Below are positions 24,193 to 32,070 of a stretch of 64,000 nucleotides of DNA, in pieces. Origin of the DNA: Chloroflexota bacterium. Its GTDB lineage: Bacteria; Chloroflexota; Anaerolineae; UBA2200; JACIWT01. The notes below the pieces were generated by a model. That model ran no database searches and had not been told where the DNA came from. It saw only the letters and a program-made list of their open reading frames with translations. The translations under genes were made by a program, and so were the position numbers. Each line of letters starts with the position of its first letter. Positions within the stretch are counted from its first letter, which is position 1. Where the stretch lies: positions 62,001 through 126,000 of the forward strand of contig JACIWT010000009.1 in assembly GCA_014360825.1 (NCBI GenBank). Reading direction: 5' to 3'.

Positions 24193-25877
24193 CTGATCCC
24201 CTCCACGTGGGGCCAAAAGCCCATTTCGCGCAATATCTGTACTACCTCCGCTATCTTTCTGGGCTCGATCAACACCTCGGTGGGCGATATCGTCGCCCCC
24301 AGAAGTCGGGCCAGGCGGGGCATGGCTCGCAAGTCGCGCATTACCCCAGCGTCGCGGGTTTGCAGAATGGCCGCTTGCCGGACAGTAACTTGTCTGAACC
24401 CCTCCCCCCATCCATGGACAGCCACATCCACGCTGGGAGGAACCGCGCCGCCACTGGCTCTTCTGAGAAAACCCAGTATCTGCCTTGTTGTGATGCCTTC
24501 GCTCATCGCCTTCCATACAGACTGGCGGGATAACAGGTAACGATGTGCTGCTCCCTCACACCCCACCCAATCGGCGAAACGTTCCAGGCGGTAGCGATCG
24601 ACGAATGTGGTGCCTGGCGACGCAGTGATGGTAAAATCCTCGCCGATAGTCAAAGGCACTGATTGGACGACCTCCTCCGTTTCTGGAACCAGGCCTAGCC
24701 AGGCCGCTCCTCGCGGTGTCAATCGAAAACACTCTGGTCGCTCGTTGTTTTCGGACTGTCTACCCAATGCCACGGCCCCCAGCCAGAACAATGGTTTGCT
24801 CAGGTAGTAGCGGATGAGCGCTCCCTCAACCCGGTCCCAGTTGCTGAAACCCCTGAGGTATTGCCCGCTCTCGGCATCGCGGATGTACCATGACTCGTAA
24901 TCGCCATCGGGCCGCAGGAAGTCTGGGTCCGCCGCCTTGATTGCAGCCACAAAGGAGGCGGTGGAAACCCACTGATCCATTGGGCATCGTGCCAGGTGCT
25001 TCAGAAACCTTTCACGTGTACCCAGAGGATCATTACTCCACCCAGTCTCTTCGCAGTAGATGCTTTTTACTTGCCAGAGATCATTCCAGGTCGGATCCGT
25101 GCGCCAGATCTCAAATAGGTCGTGAAGCCGCATGGTTGGTTCGCTTTCGAGCCATTCGATAGCCCGGCGACTGGGTCTCAGGAAACCATCCTGCACCTTC
25201 AGTAACCCGCCCTGACGGCAGAGGTGCTGGGCAAAAATCAAGCGCTCGGGTTCTTGATTGGTGAGACGGGCTTTTAGGCGTGTCACAGCCTCGCGAAAAA
25301 GGAGGTGACGGCGCGCTCGCACATCCTCACGCCGAGTGTAGGCCAGCATAGCAAATATATCCTCAGCCAAGGCATCGTTGTTCAAATCAAATTGCTTTGG
25401 CTGTTGTACTGTTTCAATCAAAAACGGCGTCTCCGGCAGTTCCATTCGCGGCAGTAGTGTTGCAATTTCAGGGGGAATGAAAAAAATCTCACCACGATAC
25501 TCGCCCACTGTGCCGTATCCTCGGTACACCAGTCCCAGATAGCACAGTCGCTCCAATGGATTGGCTGGATTCTCCCATGGACGCACCCATTCCATTCGCC
25601 CAGGCCCCATCCGTCGCACCGTGCCATATTTGCGCGTGAGCAGGTAGGACTTGATGACGCCGCCCGAAGCCAAGATTTCCTCCAAGGCGGCACGCTCCGG
25701 CTGTCCCAGGGATTCGACCATAACGGACATCTGCTGGGGCGTAGTCATCCTGGAAGCGAGCAGGGCCACACGCTCAGCGCTCGTCTCGTCTGTGAAAGTT
25801 AGCCCCCATCCGGCGGCGATGGCATCGAGCATTACTGTCGGATATCCGGCCAGACAACTCTCAAGGTCTTTCATCAT
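24189..25877 (-). CDS. Helicase-associated domain protein (XPB/Ssl2 N-terminal-like)
   Basis: Protein of 562 residues without P-loop or DEAD-box motifs. The C-terminal third (about 410-560) fits the Helicase_C_3/XPB N-terminal-like domain: FTITASPGTTFVDRYRLERFADW, YLLSRQSVWKAMSEGIT, ILGFLRRASGGAVPPSV, TVRQAAILQTRD and a final EMGFWPHVEG. The rest is alpha-helical with winged-helix-like stretches. In other bacteria such domains accompany helicases; here it stands alone, so function is unknown and it may be a DNA-binding accessory. Two adjacent ATG codons (25877, 25874) are possible starts. It is coupled to galK by a 4-base overlap. Confidence 0.75.
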   Translation of the reverse strand: MMKDLESCLAGYPTVMLDAIAAGWGLTFTDETSAERVALLASRMTTPQQMSVMVESLGQPERAALEEILASGGVIKSYLLTRKYGTVRRMGPGRMEWVRPWENPANPLERLCYLGLVYRGYGTVGEYRGEIFFIPPEIATLLPRMELPETPFLIETVQQPKQFDLNNDALAEDIFAMLAYTRREDVRARRHLLFREAVTRLKARLTNQEPERLIFAQHLCRQGGLLKVQDGFLRPSRRAIEWLESEPTMRLHDLFEIWRTDPTWNDLWQVKSIYCEETGWSNDPLGTRERFLKHLARCPMDQWVSTASFVAAIKAADPDFLRPDGDYESWYIRDAESGQYLRGFSNWDRVEGALIRYYLSKPLFWLGAVALGRQSENNERPECFRLTPRGAAWLGLVPETEEVVQSVPLTIGEDFTITASPGTTFVDRYRLERFADWVGCEGAAHRYLLSRQSVWKAMSEGITTRQILGFLRRASGGAVPPSVDVAVHGWGEGFRQVTVRQAAILQTRDAGVMRDLRAMPRLARLLGATISPTEVLIEPRKIAEVVQILREMGFWPHVEGIR

Positions 25878-25889
25878 GAAATATCGCTA

Positions 25890-26185
25890 AGCCTGCCTTC
25901 GCGGCCGATACTGAATCGCCTCCGCGATGTGCTGCGTCTGAATGGTCTCCACACCCTCCAGGTCGGCGATGGTCCGCGCCAGCTCGAGGCTTGCCCTGAG
26001 CGCAGCGAAAGAATGCAGTGGAAGACACGCTCGTCCCAGTTACGATTGTAGAACATCCCTTCAGGGACATGGCGGCATGCAGCCATGCAGAGCGGGACCT
26101 AAGGGCAGGTTCTTGCCGGCTGCGCTCAGCGGGCAGTGCTCGCGCACCTCGGCGGGGCCCCCATGTCCGCGTTGCACTGCAGAGT
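25890..26185 (-). pseudogene. Duplicated, decayed 3' end of comM
   Basis: Bases 25894-25970 match 26994-27070 of intact comM at an exact 1100-base offset with only two mismatches. In the reverse frame they keep the last codons ([20 protein letters not shown], then [10 protein letters not shown]) and a stop. Similarity then decays; a further weak match (about 26125-26165) resembles comM near 27170-27200. The stretch 25878-26202 holds no other gene. Confidence 0.8.
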
Positions 26186-26202
26186 CAGAGCTGCTGTCAG
26201 TA

Positions 26203-26559
26203 TCATCCCCATGCACCAAGGAATTCTACCTGGTTCCTCATTTCCTCCGCCGATTTTGTGGCGACTAGCTTCAGCAACCGACGCATTTGCTCGCCAACGG
26301 AGTACCGTTGCTGGCGCGCGAGGATGATCCCTGCATGGGTCTTGCCTTGAGCCAGATAGCTCATATGAAGCCGGTAGAAGTCTGCCACGTTAAGCGTATA
26401 CAGCACGCGCCCCTGGGCAGTTGCATAATCGAGGTGTTCCTCGTCAGCGCGCTCAATCATCCCTTCCTCGAGAGCTGTGGTGATATCCACGCCACGTGCT
26501 CGAAGCGCACGCACTAACGCACGATCCATAGAATCCTCATCCATGTAGAGGCGAATCAT
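26203..26559 (-). CDS. DUF5615 PIN-like protein, putative toxin
   Basis: Protein of 118 residues. The DUF5615/Mut7-C-like PIN pattern is visible: MIRLYMDEDSMDRALVRALRARGVDI (first acidic residues), ADEEHLDYATAQGRVLYTLNVADF (second acidic site; Asn where Asp is common in TRDxDF), and a conserved HAGIILARQQ. In the family these residues would bind metal for RNA cleavage. The ATG overlaps the stop of the DUF433 gene (TAATG), so the two are coupled in the classic antitoxin-first order. Toxicity is inferred from this arrangement. No T(R)DxDF consensus is retained, so activity may be changed. Confidence 0.8.
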   Translation of the reverse strand: MIRLYMDEDSMDRALVRALRARGVDITTALEEGMIERADEEHLDYATAQGRVLYTLNVADFYRLHMSYLAQGKTHAGIILARQQRYSVGEQMRRLLKLVATKSAEEMRNQVEFLGAWG

Positions 26560-26858
26560 TATCGGGTGCTACCTTTGGCCTGAATGTACTGCCGCTCTAA
26601 TGCCTCTGCCTCATTTTCCTCAGTTGCCAGATCTGCTTCAATTTCATCCCGATTAGCATGGTAATAGGCCAGGGCCGCGTACACCTGTGCCAAAGTCACG
26701 TGTCCGATCCGGTCTGCAATCTCCTCTGGGCTGATTCCTTGTTTGTACCACCATGCAATGCGTCGCACTGTAACGCCCGTACCGGCGATGTAGGGCCGAG
26801 CACCACGCATTTTAGGCGATCGCACGATTAAGGTTCCTATATCGGTAATTGTGCTCAT
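26559..26858 (-). CDS. DUF433 protein, putative antitoxin
   Basis: DNA-binding DUF433 (VapB45-like) protein of about 99 residues. Characteristic sequence: LIVRSPKMRGARPYIAGTGVTVRRIAWWYKQG, then SPEEIADRIGHVTLAQVYAALAYYHAN and an acidic helical tail EIEADLATEENEAEALE. The ATG at 26858 matches the usual family N-terminus; an upstream GTG at 26912 would add 18 residues lacking family character. Such antitoxins bind their partner and usually repress their own promoter. It lies directly upstream of the DUF5615 gene and within the region bounded by the two comM 3' copies. Confidence 0.82.
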   Translation of the reverse strand: MSTITDIGTLIVRSPKMRGARPYIAGTGVTVRRIAWWYKQGISPEEIADRIGHVTLAQVYAALAYYHANRDEIEADLATEENEAEALERQYIQAKGSTR

Positions 26859-26986
26859 ACTCTCTCTTGACTCCTCTATCTTCAACCTATCTCCACTTTC
26901 ATATTTTACCACGACCGGACTCGTCTGCGTAAATCATCTGTTCAGTGACGATCCGGGCCCAGTGCTAGCCATAGCAGAGACACCGA

Positions 26987-28507
26987 TCATGTTTGCCTTC
27001 GCGGCCGGTACTGAATCGCCTCCGCAATGTGCTGCGTCTGAATGGTCTCCACACCCTCCAGGTCGGCGATAGTGCGCGCGAGTTTGAGGATGCGGTGGAA
27101 AGCCCGCGCGCTCATCCCCAACTGTTGCATCGCGGCGCGCAGGAGTTGCCGTCCCGTCTCTTCCATCACGCAATACTCCCGCACATCCGCCGGCCCCATA
27201 TCGGCGTTAGTCAGCAATCGCGTTCCGGCAAAACGCTGCCGTTGTATCTCCCTCGCCCGCTCCACTCTCTCGCGCACCGCAGAAGAAGGCTCCCCCAAGC
27301 GGTCGTCGGTCAACTTGTCGTACTCCACGCGGGGTACCTCCACGTGGATGTCAATGCGGTCGAGGAGGGGCCCAGAGATACGCTTCTGGTAGCGGTTGAT
27401 TTCGGCGAAGGAGCAGGTGCACTCCTTCACCGGGTCACCGAAGTAGCCGCAGGGGCAAGGGTTCATCGCTGCGACGAGCATGAAATTCGCCGGGAAGGTC
27501 AGCGTGCCTGTGGAGCGGCTGATGGTAACTACTTTGTCCTCCAGGGGTTGCCGCATCACCTCGAGCACCCGTTGGCCGAACTCTGGGAACTCGTCGAGGA
27601 AGAGGACGCCGCGGTGAGCCAGCGAGATCTCGCCTGGCCGGGGCCAATGGCCTCCGCCCACTAAGCCCGCGTGACTGATAGTATGGTGAGGTGCGCGGAA
27701 GGGACGCTGGGTAATGAAAGGTCTATCTGCGGGGAGGAGGCCGGAGATAGAATATATCTTGGTGACTTCTAGTGCCTCGTCAAAGGTCATACTGGGCAGG
27801 ATAGAGGGGAGGGCGCGGGCCAGGAGTGTCTTGCCCGCGCCCGGGGGACCAATCATGAGGACACAGTGGGCCCCGGCTGCTGCCACTTCCAGCGCCCGTT
27901 TGACGTGTTCTTGGCCCTTCACGTCCTGAAATTGCACTGGACAACTCGTCCCCACCAATTCCGACAGGTCAATGTCAGAGTGATGTGGCTGTAGAGCCCG
28001 GAGGCCGTTGAAGTGAACTACGAGGGAGGCCAAATTGGGAACAGGGATGACCTCCATGTCCTGCACGAGGGCTGCCTCAGGTGCATCCGGCTCAGGGACG
28101 TAGACTCTGCGGATGCCGTATTCGCGGGCGACAGCCACCATGGGTAAGATGCCGTCGGTGTGTCGAAGCGTGCCATCTAGGGAGAGTTCGCCAACAAAGA
28201 GGGAGCCGCTGACGTCGGCTGTGATTTGGCCGGAAGCAATCAGGATACCGACAGCAATGGGAAGATCGTAGGCGGGGCCTTCCTTGCGCAGGTCAGCGGG
28301 GGCCAGGTTCACAATGATGCGTCGGTTTGGGAAAATGCAGCCGGAGTTTTTGATCGCCGAACGGACACGCTCTTTTGATTCCTGGATTGCAGTATCGGGG
28401 AGGCCAACAATGACCGGCCCAGGCAGCCCGTGACCGAAATCTACCTCTACCTGCACCAGAGCCCCATCGAGCCCAGTGATCGCACAACTGGTGACCCTGG
28501 CGAGCAT
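26987..28507 (-). CDS. comM: ComM/YifB family AAA+ ATPase (Mg-chelatase-like)
   Basis: AAA+ helicase that promotes branch migration during natural transformation. 506 residues, full length. An N-terminal Lon-protease-like domain ([19 protein letters not shown]...[23 protein letters not shown]) precedes the ATPase core: Walker [34 protein letters not shown], Walker [12 protein letters not shown] and [14 protein letters not shown]. The C-terminal Mg-chelatase lid ends [21 protein letters not shown] precedes the ATG. Together with dprA it suggests that this lineage has, or had, DNA uptake. Its 3' end is duplicated downstream. Confidence 0.95.
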   Translation of the reverse strand: MLARVTSCAITGLDGALVQVEVDFGHGLPGPVIVGLPDTAIQESKERVRSAIKNSGCIFPNRRIIVNLAPADLRKEGPAYDLPIAVGILIASGQITADVSGSLFVGELSLDGTLRHTDGILPMVAVAREYGIRRVYVPEPDAPEAALVQDMEVIPVPNLASLVVHFNGLRALQPHHSDIDLSELVGTSCPVQFQDVKGQEHVKRALEVAAAGAHCVLMIGPPGAGKTLLARALPSILPSMTFDEALEVTKIYSISGLLPADRPFITQRPFRAPHHTISHAGLVGGGHWPRPGEISLAHRGVLFLDEFPEFGQRVLEVMRQPLEDKVVTISRSTGTLTFPANFMLVAAMNPCPCGYFGDPVKECTCSFAEINRYQKRISGPLLDRIDIHVEVPRVEYDKLTDDRLGEPSSAVRERVERAREIQRQRFAGTRLLTNADMGPADVREYCVMEETGRQLLRAAMQQLGMSARAFHRILKLARTIADLEGVETIQTQHIAEAIQYRPRRQT

Positions 28508-28618
28508 GTTTCCCTCCTAAATGGCCCTGCCCTGTGTGGCCAAGTGTAGCACCGCTAATATTCGATAGGCCGAAGAGGCGAATGGAAAAAGGAGCCCTTA
28601 CGAGATGGCTGGGATCGC

Positions 28619-29302
28619 TTAATGGGCGCTGTGCTGGGGCGCGGTGAGCATGTAGCCAAACCCACGTACCGATTGTAGATAAGCACCGTTTTCCTCATGC
28701 CATCCGAACCTTCGGCGGAGGAGATAGATTTGGTTCTTCAACAACTCCCGGGCCTCGCTCTCGCTGCCCTGATAACCCCACACTTCGCGGACCAGTTCGC
28801 GGTAATCCACCACCCGTTCGGCATTCAAGGCCAAATAACTGAGCAGGCGGAACTGTACAGGTGGCAGGGGAACTTTCCGCTGTTGAAATGTTACTTCTTT
28901 GCGAGCCAGATCAATGGAGAGATCGCCGAGATGGATCTTCAGACTGCCTGGGATATTGAATGCCCCCTCCAGACGGAATACGATAGCCTCGATGCGCTGT
29001 AATTCGCGCTCGGCACGCAACGCGCGATACGGCGACTCGTTGCTGCCAGGGCCGAGGGAGGTCGGCAATATAACCGGGGACCAGTCCCCCTCGCGAAGCC
29101 TAGCGATGAGCGACTGACCGCCTATCTCCAGGAATTGCTCCTCAATGACCACAACATCGGGCCATTCCTCGTCTATGAACGCAAGGGCAGCCGTCAAATC
29201 AGCGGCAATGTGCGTTTTGATTCCGGCGCGCTCCAAAATGGCACGCATCTTGTCCAGCCATAACAAGTGTGGGCTCACAATAAGCACTTGGATGGGAACC
29301 AC
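28619..29302 (-). CDS. OmpR-type response regulator with degenerate receiver
   Basis: Protein of 227 residues starting with GTG. The C-terminal OmpR/PhoB winged helix is convincing: LSIDLARKEVTFQQRKVPLPPVQFRLLSYL, VVDYRELVREVWGY, KNQIYLLRRRFGWH, YLQSVRGFGYML. The N-terminal receiver-like domain lacks the DD pair after beta 1 (VLIVSPHLLWLD), has Glu-Glu at the phospho-acceptor position (VVVIEEQF), and lacks the Lys-Pro near its end. It is therefore probably phosphorylation-independent. No sensor kinase is adjacent. It is divergent from the kamA operon, which makes control of that operon or of itself plausible but unproven. Confidence 0.85.
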   Translation of the reverse strand: MVPIQVLIVSPHLLWLDKMRAILERAGIKTHIAADLTAALAFIDEEWPDVVVIEEQFLEIGGQSLIARLREGDWSPVILPTSLGPGSNESPYRALRAERELQRIEAIVFRLEGAFNIPGSLKIHLGDLSIDLARKEVTFQQRKVPLPPVQFRLLSYLALNAERVVDYRELVREVWGYQGSESEARELLKNQIYLLRRRFGWHEENGAYLQSVRGFGYMLTAPQHSAH

Positions 29303-29490
29303 CCCCTAGTGTTACTATATTTTTAACTGGTCACCCGCAACGAAGTGGCCCCGGCGGGGTTTAACCAAAAGAACTAAGACTATGATACTCCTAAACCAAG
29401 CATTGTCAAAAAAACGCTTTACGACCAATCTTATGCCAAACTTCGACCAAAATACGACTTTCTTTTGCATAGATAGCATCGTCTTTTCTG

Positions 29491-29506
29491 TGTATTGTGA
29501 TACAAT
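29491..29506 (+). promoter_or_regulatory. Extended -10 promoter and palindrome before kamA
   Basis: TGATACAAT (29498-29506) is a TGn-extended -10 element with one mismatch to TATAAT; no good -35 is visible. It is part of a short palindrome, TATTGT-GAT-ACAATA (29493-29507), that could bind a regulator. The surrounding 291-bp gap is AT-rich and divergent. Confidence 0.5.
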
Positions 29507-29530
29507 ATTATTGACAACGAAAAAGGATTA

Positions 29531-29568
29531 CAACGCATTTACTTTGCGTTGCAACGCCCTTGGCGTTG
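29531..29568 (+). repeat. Two tandem CAACGC/GCGTTG hairpins in the kamA leader
   Basis: CAACGCA (29531-29537) pairs with TGCGTTG (29545-29551); immediately after, CAACGCC (29552-29558) pairs with GGCGTTG (29562-29568). Four copies of one half-site in 38 bases, just before the kamA ribosome-binding site, look like an operator or an RNA structure controlling translation. Confidence 0.65.
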
Positions 29569-29593
29569 TATCAAGCAAATGGAGGAAAAGTAG

Positions 29594-30976
29594 ATGAGAG
29601 AGAAAGGAGAGTTCGAAGAACCTCCTGGTAGTAACAAGCCGTCCCAATCCGCGCGTTCGCGCCGGGCTTGGGTCTGGCGTGACGTCCCCGACGCACAGTG
29701 GAACGATTGGCGGTGGCAAATGCGCCACCGCATCACGGAACTTGAACAACTCAAGATGGTGATCCGGATGACACCCGAGGAGGAAGAGGGGGTGCGTGCT
29801 GCCCTTCGCCGCTTGCGAATGTCCATCACGCCGTATTTTGCGTCTTTGATGGATCCGGAGGACCCAGAGTGCCCTATCCGTCGGCAAGTGGTCCCCACAG
29901 CGAAGGAACTCGAGTTCAGCGAGGCCGATATGAGCGACCCGCTGAGCGAAGACGCACAGTCGCCAGTCCCAGGGCTGGTGCACCGCTATCCTGACCGGGT
30001 GTTAATTTTGGTCACCGATCAGTGTGCGTCTTACTGCCGGCACTGCACGCGACGTCGCCTGGTGGGAGTGAAGACAGAGCGAATGCGGACTGAGCAAATG
30101 GACCGCGTCATCGCCTATGTGGCCGGTCACGCCGAAGTACGCGATGTGCTCATCTCCGGGGGCGACCCGTTTATCCTGAGCGAGGACGTGCTGGAATACC
30201 TGTTGCGCGGGCTGCGTCGCATCCCCCATGTGGAAATCATCCGCTTGGGGACGCGCACTCCGGTTTTCCTGCCACAGCGCATCACGCCCGAACTCGTGGG
30301 CATGCTGCGAAAATATCATCCGCTGTGGGTCAACATCCATTTCAACCATTCTAAGGAGATCACACCAGAAACAGCCGAAGCATGTGCCCGGCTGGCGGAT
30401 GCAGGCATCCCCTTGGGCAGTCAGACTGTGCTCTTGCGCGGCATCAACGATTGCCCGCATATCATCAAGGACCTGATGCACAATCTGTTGAAAATTCGCG
30501 TGCGGCCTTACTACCTGTACCAGTGCGACTTGTCACAGGGGATCGCACACTTCCGCACCTCGGTCAGCAAAGGCATTGACATTATCGAGCACTTGCGCGG
30601 TCATACCAGTGGCTTGGCTGTCCCGACGTTCGTTCTGGATGCGCCCGGGGGCGCCGGCAAGGTCCCCATTATGCCACAGTACCTGATCTCGATGTCTGAC
30701 CGAGCTGCTGTGGTCCGCAACTACGAGGGCGCTATCAGTGCCTACCCGCAACCCGAAGGTTACATTAGCCAGTGTCCTGCGAACTGTCGGGAGTGTGTTG
30801 GTAGGGTACAGCAGAGGCTTAGCGTGGCCAGCATGCTCGATGGTCAAGCCGTTCTCAAGCGGCCTCAGCCGGATCAGACAGTAGAGCCAAGCAAAACAGA
30901 GGTAACCGAGGCAGGTCAGTTGATAGATTTGCCTGCGCTTGCCGCGGGGGTGCCCACATGCGTGCGCTCCACGTAG
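29594..30976 (+). CDS. kamA: Lysine 2,3-aminomutase
   Basis: Radical-SAM, PLP-dependent enzyme converting L-lysine to beta-lysine. 460 residues, normal size. The cluster motif CxxxCxxC is CASYCRHC (Cys144, 148, 151), the PLP lysine is Lys356 in DAPGGAGKVPIMPQY. The two Asp residues that hold the lysine side-chain amine in the clostridial enzyme are present (Asp312 in QCDLSQG, Asp349 in VLDAPGG); glutamate mutases carry Lys/Asn there. GGAGG lies 8 bases before the ATG. Its 3' end overlaps the following ATP-grasp gene. Beta-lysine is a known precursor of N-acetyl-beta-lysine osmolyte and of antibiotics. Confidence 0.94.
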   Translation: MREKGEFEEPPGSNKPSQSARSRRAWVWRDVPDAQWNDWRWQMRHRITELEQLKMVIRMTPEEEEGVRAALRRLRMSITPYFASLMDPEDPECPIRRQVVPTAKELEFSEADMSDPLSEDAQSPVPGLVHRYPDRVLILVTDQCASYCRHCTRRRLVGVKTERMRTEQMDRVIAYVAGHAEVRDVLISGGDPFILSEDVLEYLLRGLRRIPHVEIIRLGTRTPVFLPQRITPELVGMLRKYHPLWVNIHFNHSKEITPETAEACARLADAGIPLGSQTVLLRGINDCPHIIKDLMHNLLKIRVRPYYLYQCDLSQGIAHFRTSVSKGIDIIEHLRGHTSGLAVPTFVLDAPGGAGKVPIMPQYLISMSDRAAVVRNYEGAISAYPQPEGYISQCPANCRECVGRVQQRLSVASMLDGQAVLKRPQPDQTVEPSKTEVTEAGQLIDLPALAAGVPTCVRST

Positions 30977-32070
30977 CACTGCTTTACAACTTGAAGGAGA
31001 ATGCACCTCATCAGGAAGGTGCGCCGGAAGATGCACTAGCCGAACTCGACTCCGTCGAGACGGTGCAAGCACTCGAGGCAGCGTTGAGGGCCGGAGGGCA
31101 CAAGGTTACCCCACTGGAGGGTAACCTTGACCTCTATCCGACGTTGTACAGGATGCGCGGTGAGATTGATCTGGCCTTCAACATTTGCGAGGGACACCGT
31201 GGGGAGAGCCGAGAATCCCAGGTGCCTGCCATACTGGAGATGCTTGGCATCCCCTACACGGCTTCTAAGGTGCTGGCCAATGCTCTCTCGCTTGACAAGC
31301 CTATGGCCAAGCGCATCTTGAGGGCTTGTGGAGTGCCTACACCCCCGTTCCAGATATTCACCTACGGCACCGAAGAACTGGATCCCGCGCTCTCCTTCCC
31401 ATTGTTTGTGAAGCCAAGCCGCGAGGGCACGGGCATGGGCATCAGCAGTCGCTCCATAGTGGAGGATGAAACATCTCTGCGAGAGCAGGTGGCGTGGGTG
31501 ATTCGTACCTATCGCCAGCCTGCTCTGGTGGAAACCTATCTGCCAGGCCGTGAATTGACGGTGGGTCTGCTGGGTAATGCGTTATCACCGGGCACACGGC
31601 CGTTATCGGATCTCTACGATGCCAACGGTTTCCACATCTTTCCAATCCTGGAAATTGACTTGACGCCGGTGCCTGAATCACAGCGCGGGCTCTACACCAG
31701 TTACGTGAAGTCTAAAATGCCTCTGGCACCTAATTATGTCTGTCCGGCCCGCCTGGAGCCTGCATTGGAACGCGAACTGAAACGATTGGCAGTGGCCGCT
31801 TTCAACGCCTTGGGGTGCCTGGATGTGTCGCGGGTGGATTTCCGTCTGGACGCCGAAGGCCGGCCCTATGTGCTCGAGATCAACACTCTGCCTGGACTCA
31901 ACCCAGAGATCAGTGATTTGTGCATCATGGCCCGCGCCGAAGGGATGGCCTATCACATTCTGATAAACGAGATCGTAAATCTGGCTGCTGTGCGCTATGG
32001 ACTGGATGTAGGCCCGTCTGGTCCTGTTGGCTGCAAGGAGGAAATGTACAGTGAGGCCGGCCGAGCCTAA
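30958..32070 (+). CDS. D-Ala-D-Ala ligase-like ATP-grasp ligase, first copy
   Basis: ATP-grasp carboxylate-amine ligase of 370 residues. N-terminal domain with INLCEG-like FNICEGHRGESRESQVPAILEMLGIPYTAS; ATP-binding region KPMAKRILRACGVPTPPF and LFVKPSREGTGMGISSRS; C-terminal metal and substrate motif DFRLDAEGRPYVLEINTLPGLNP. The EINTLPGL signature is that of Ddl, but true Ddl has HGxxGEDG in the first domain and this does not. Overlap with kamA on the 5' side and with a second ATP-grasp gene on the 3' side suggests a dedicated pathway rather than peptidoglycan synthesis. A ligation involving beta-lysine is an inference. Confidence 0.82.
   Translation: MRALHVALLYNLKENAPHQEGAPEDALAELDSVETVQALEAALRAGGHKVTPLEGNLDLYPTLYRMRGEIDLAFNICEGHRGESRESQVPAILEMLGIPYTASKVLANALSLDKPMAKRILRACGVPTPPFQIFTYGTEELDPALSFPLFVKPSREGTGMGISSRSIVEDETSLREQVAWVIRTYRQPALVETYLPGRELTVGLLGNALSPGTRPLSDLYDANGFHIFPILEIDLTPVPESQRGLYTSYVKSKMPLAPNYVCPARLEPALERELKRLAVAAFNALGCLDVSRVDFRLDAEGRPYVLEINTLPGLNPEISDLCIMARAEGMAYHILINEIVNLAAVRYGLDVGPSGPVGCKEEMYSEAGRA

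Noticed and set aside
24193-24516. N-terminal extension of galK
   Set aside because: Runs inside the upstream helicase-associated gene; GTG 24192 gives the normal family length.
29511-29516. Perfect TTGACA upstream of kamA
   Set aside because: No acceptable -10 hexamer at 15-19 bp; the hairpins occupy that place. The extended -10 at 29498-29506 is preferred.
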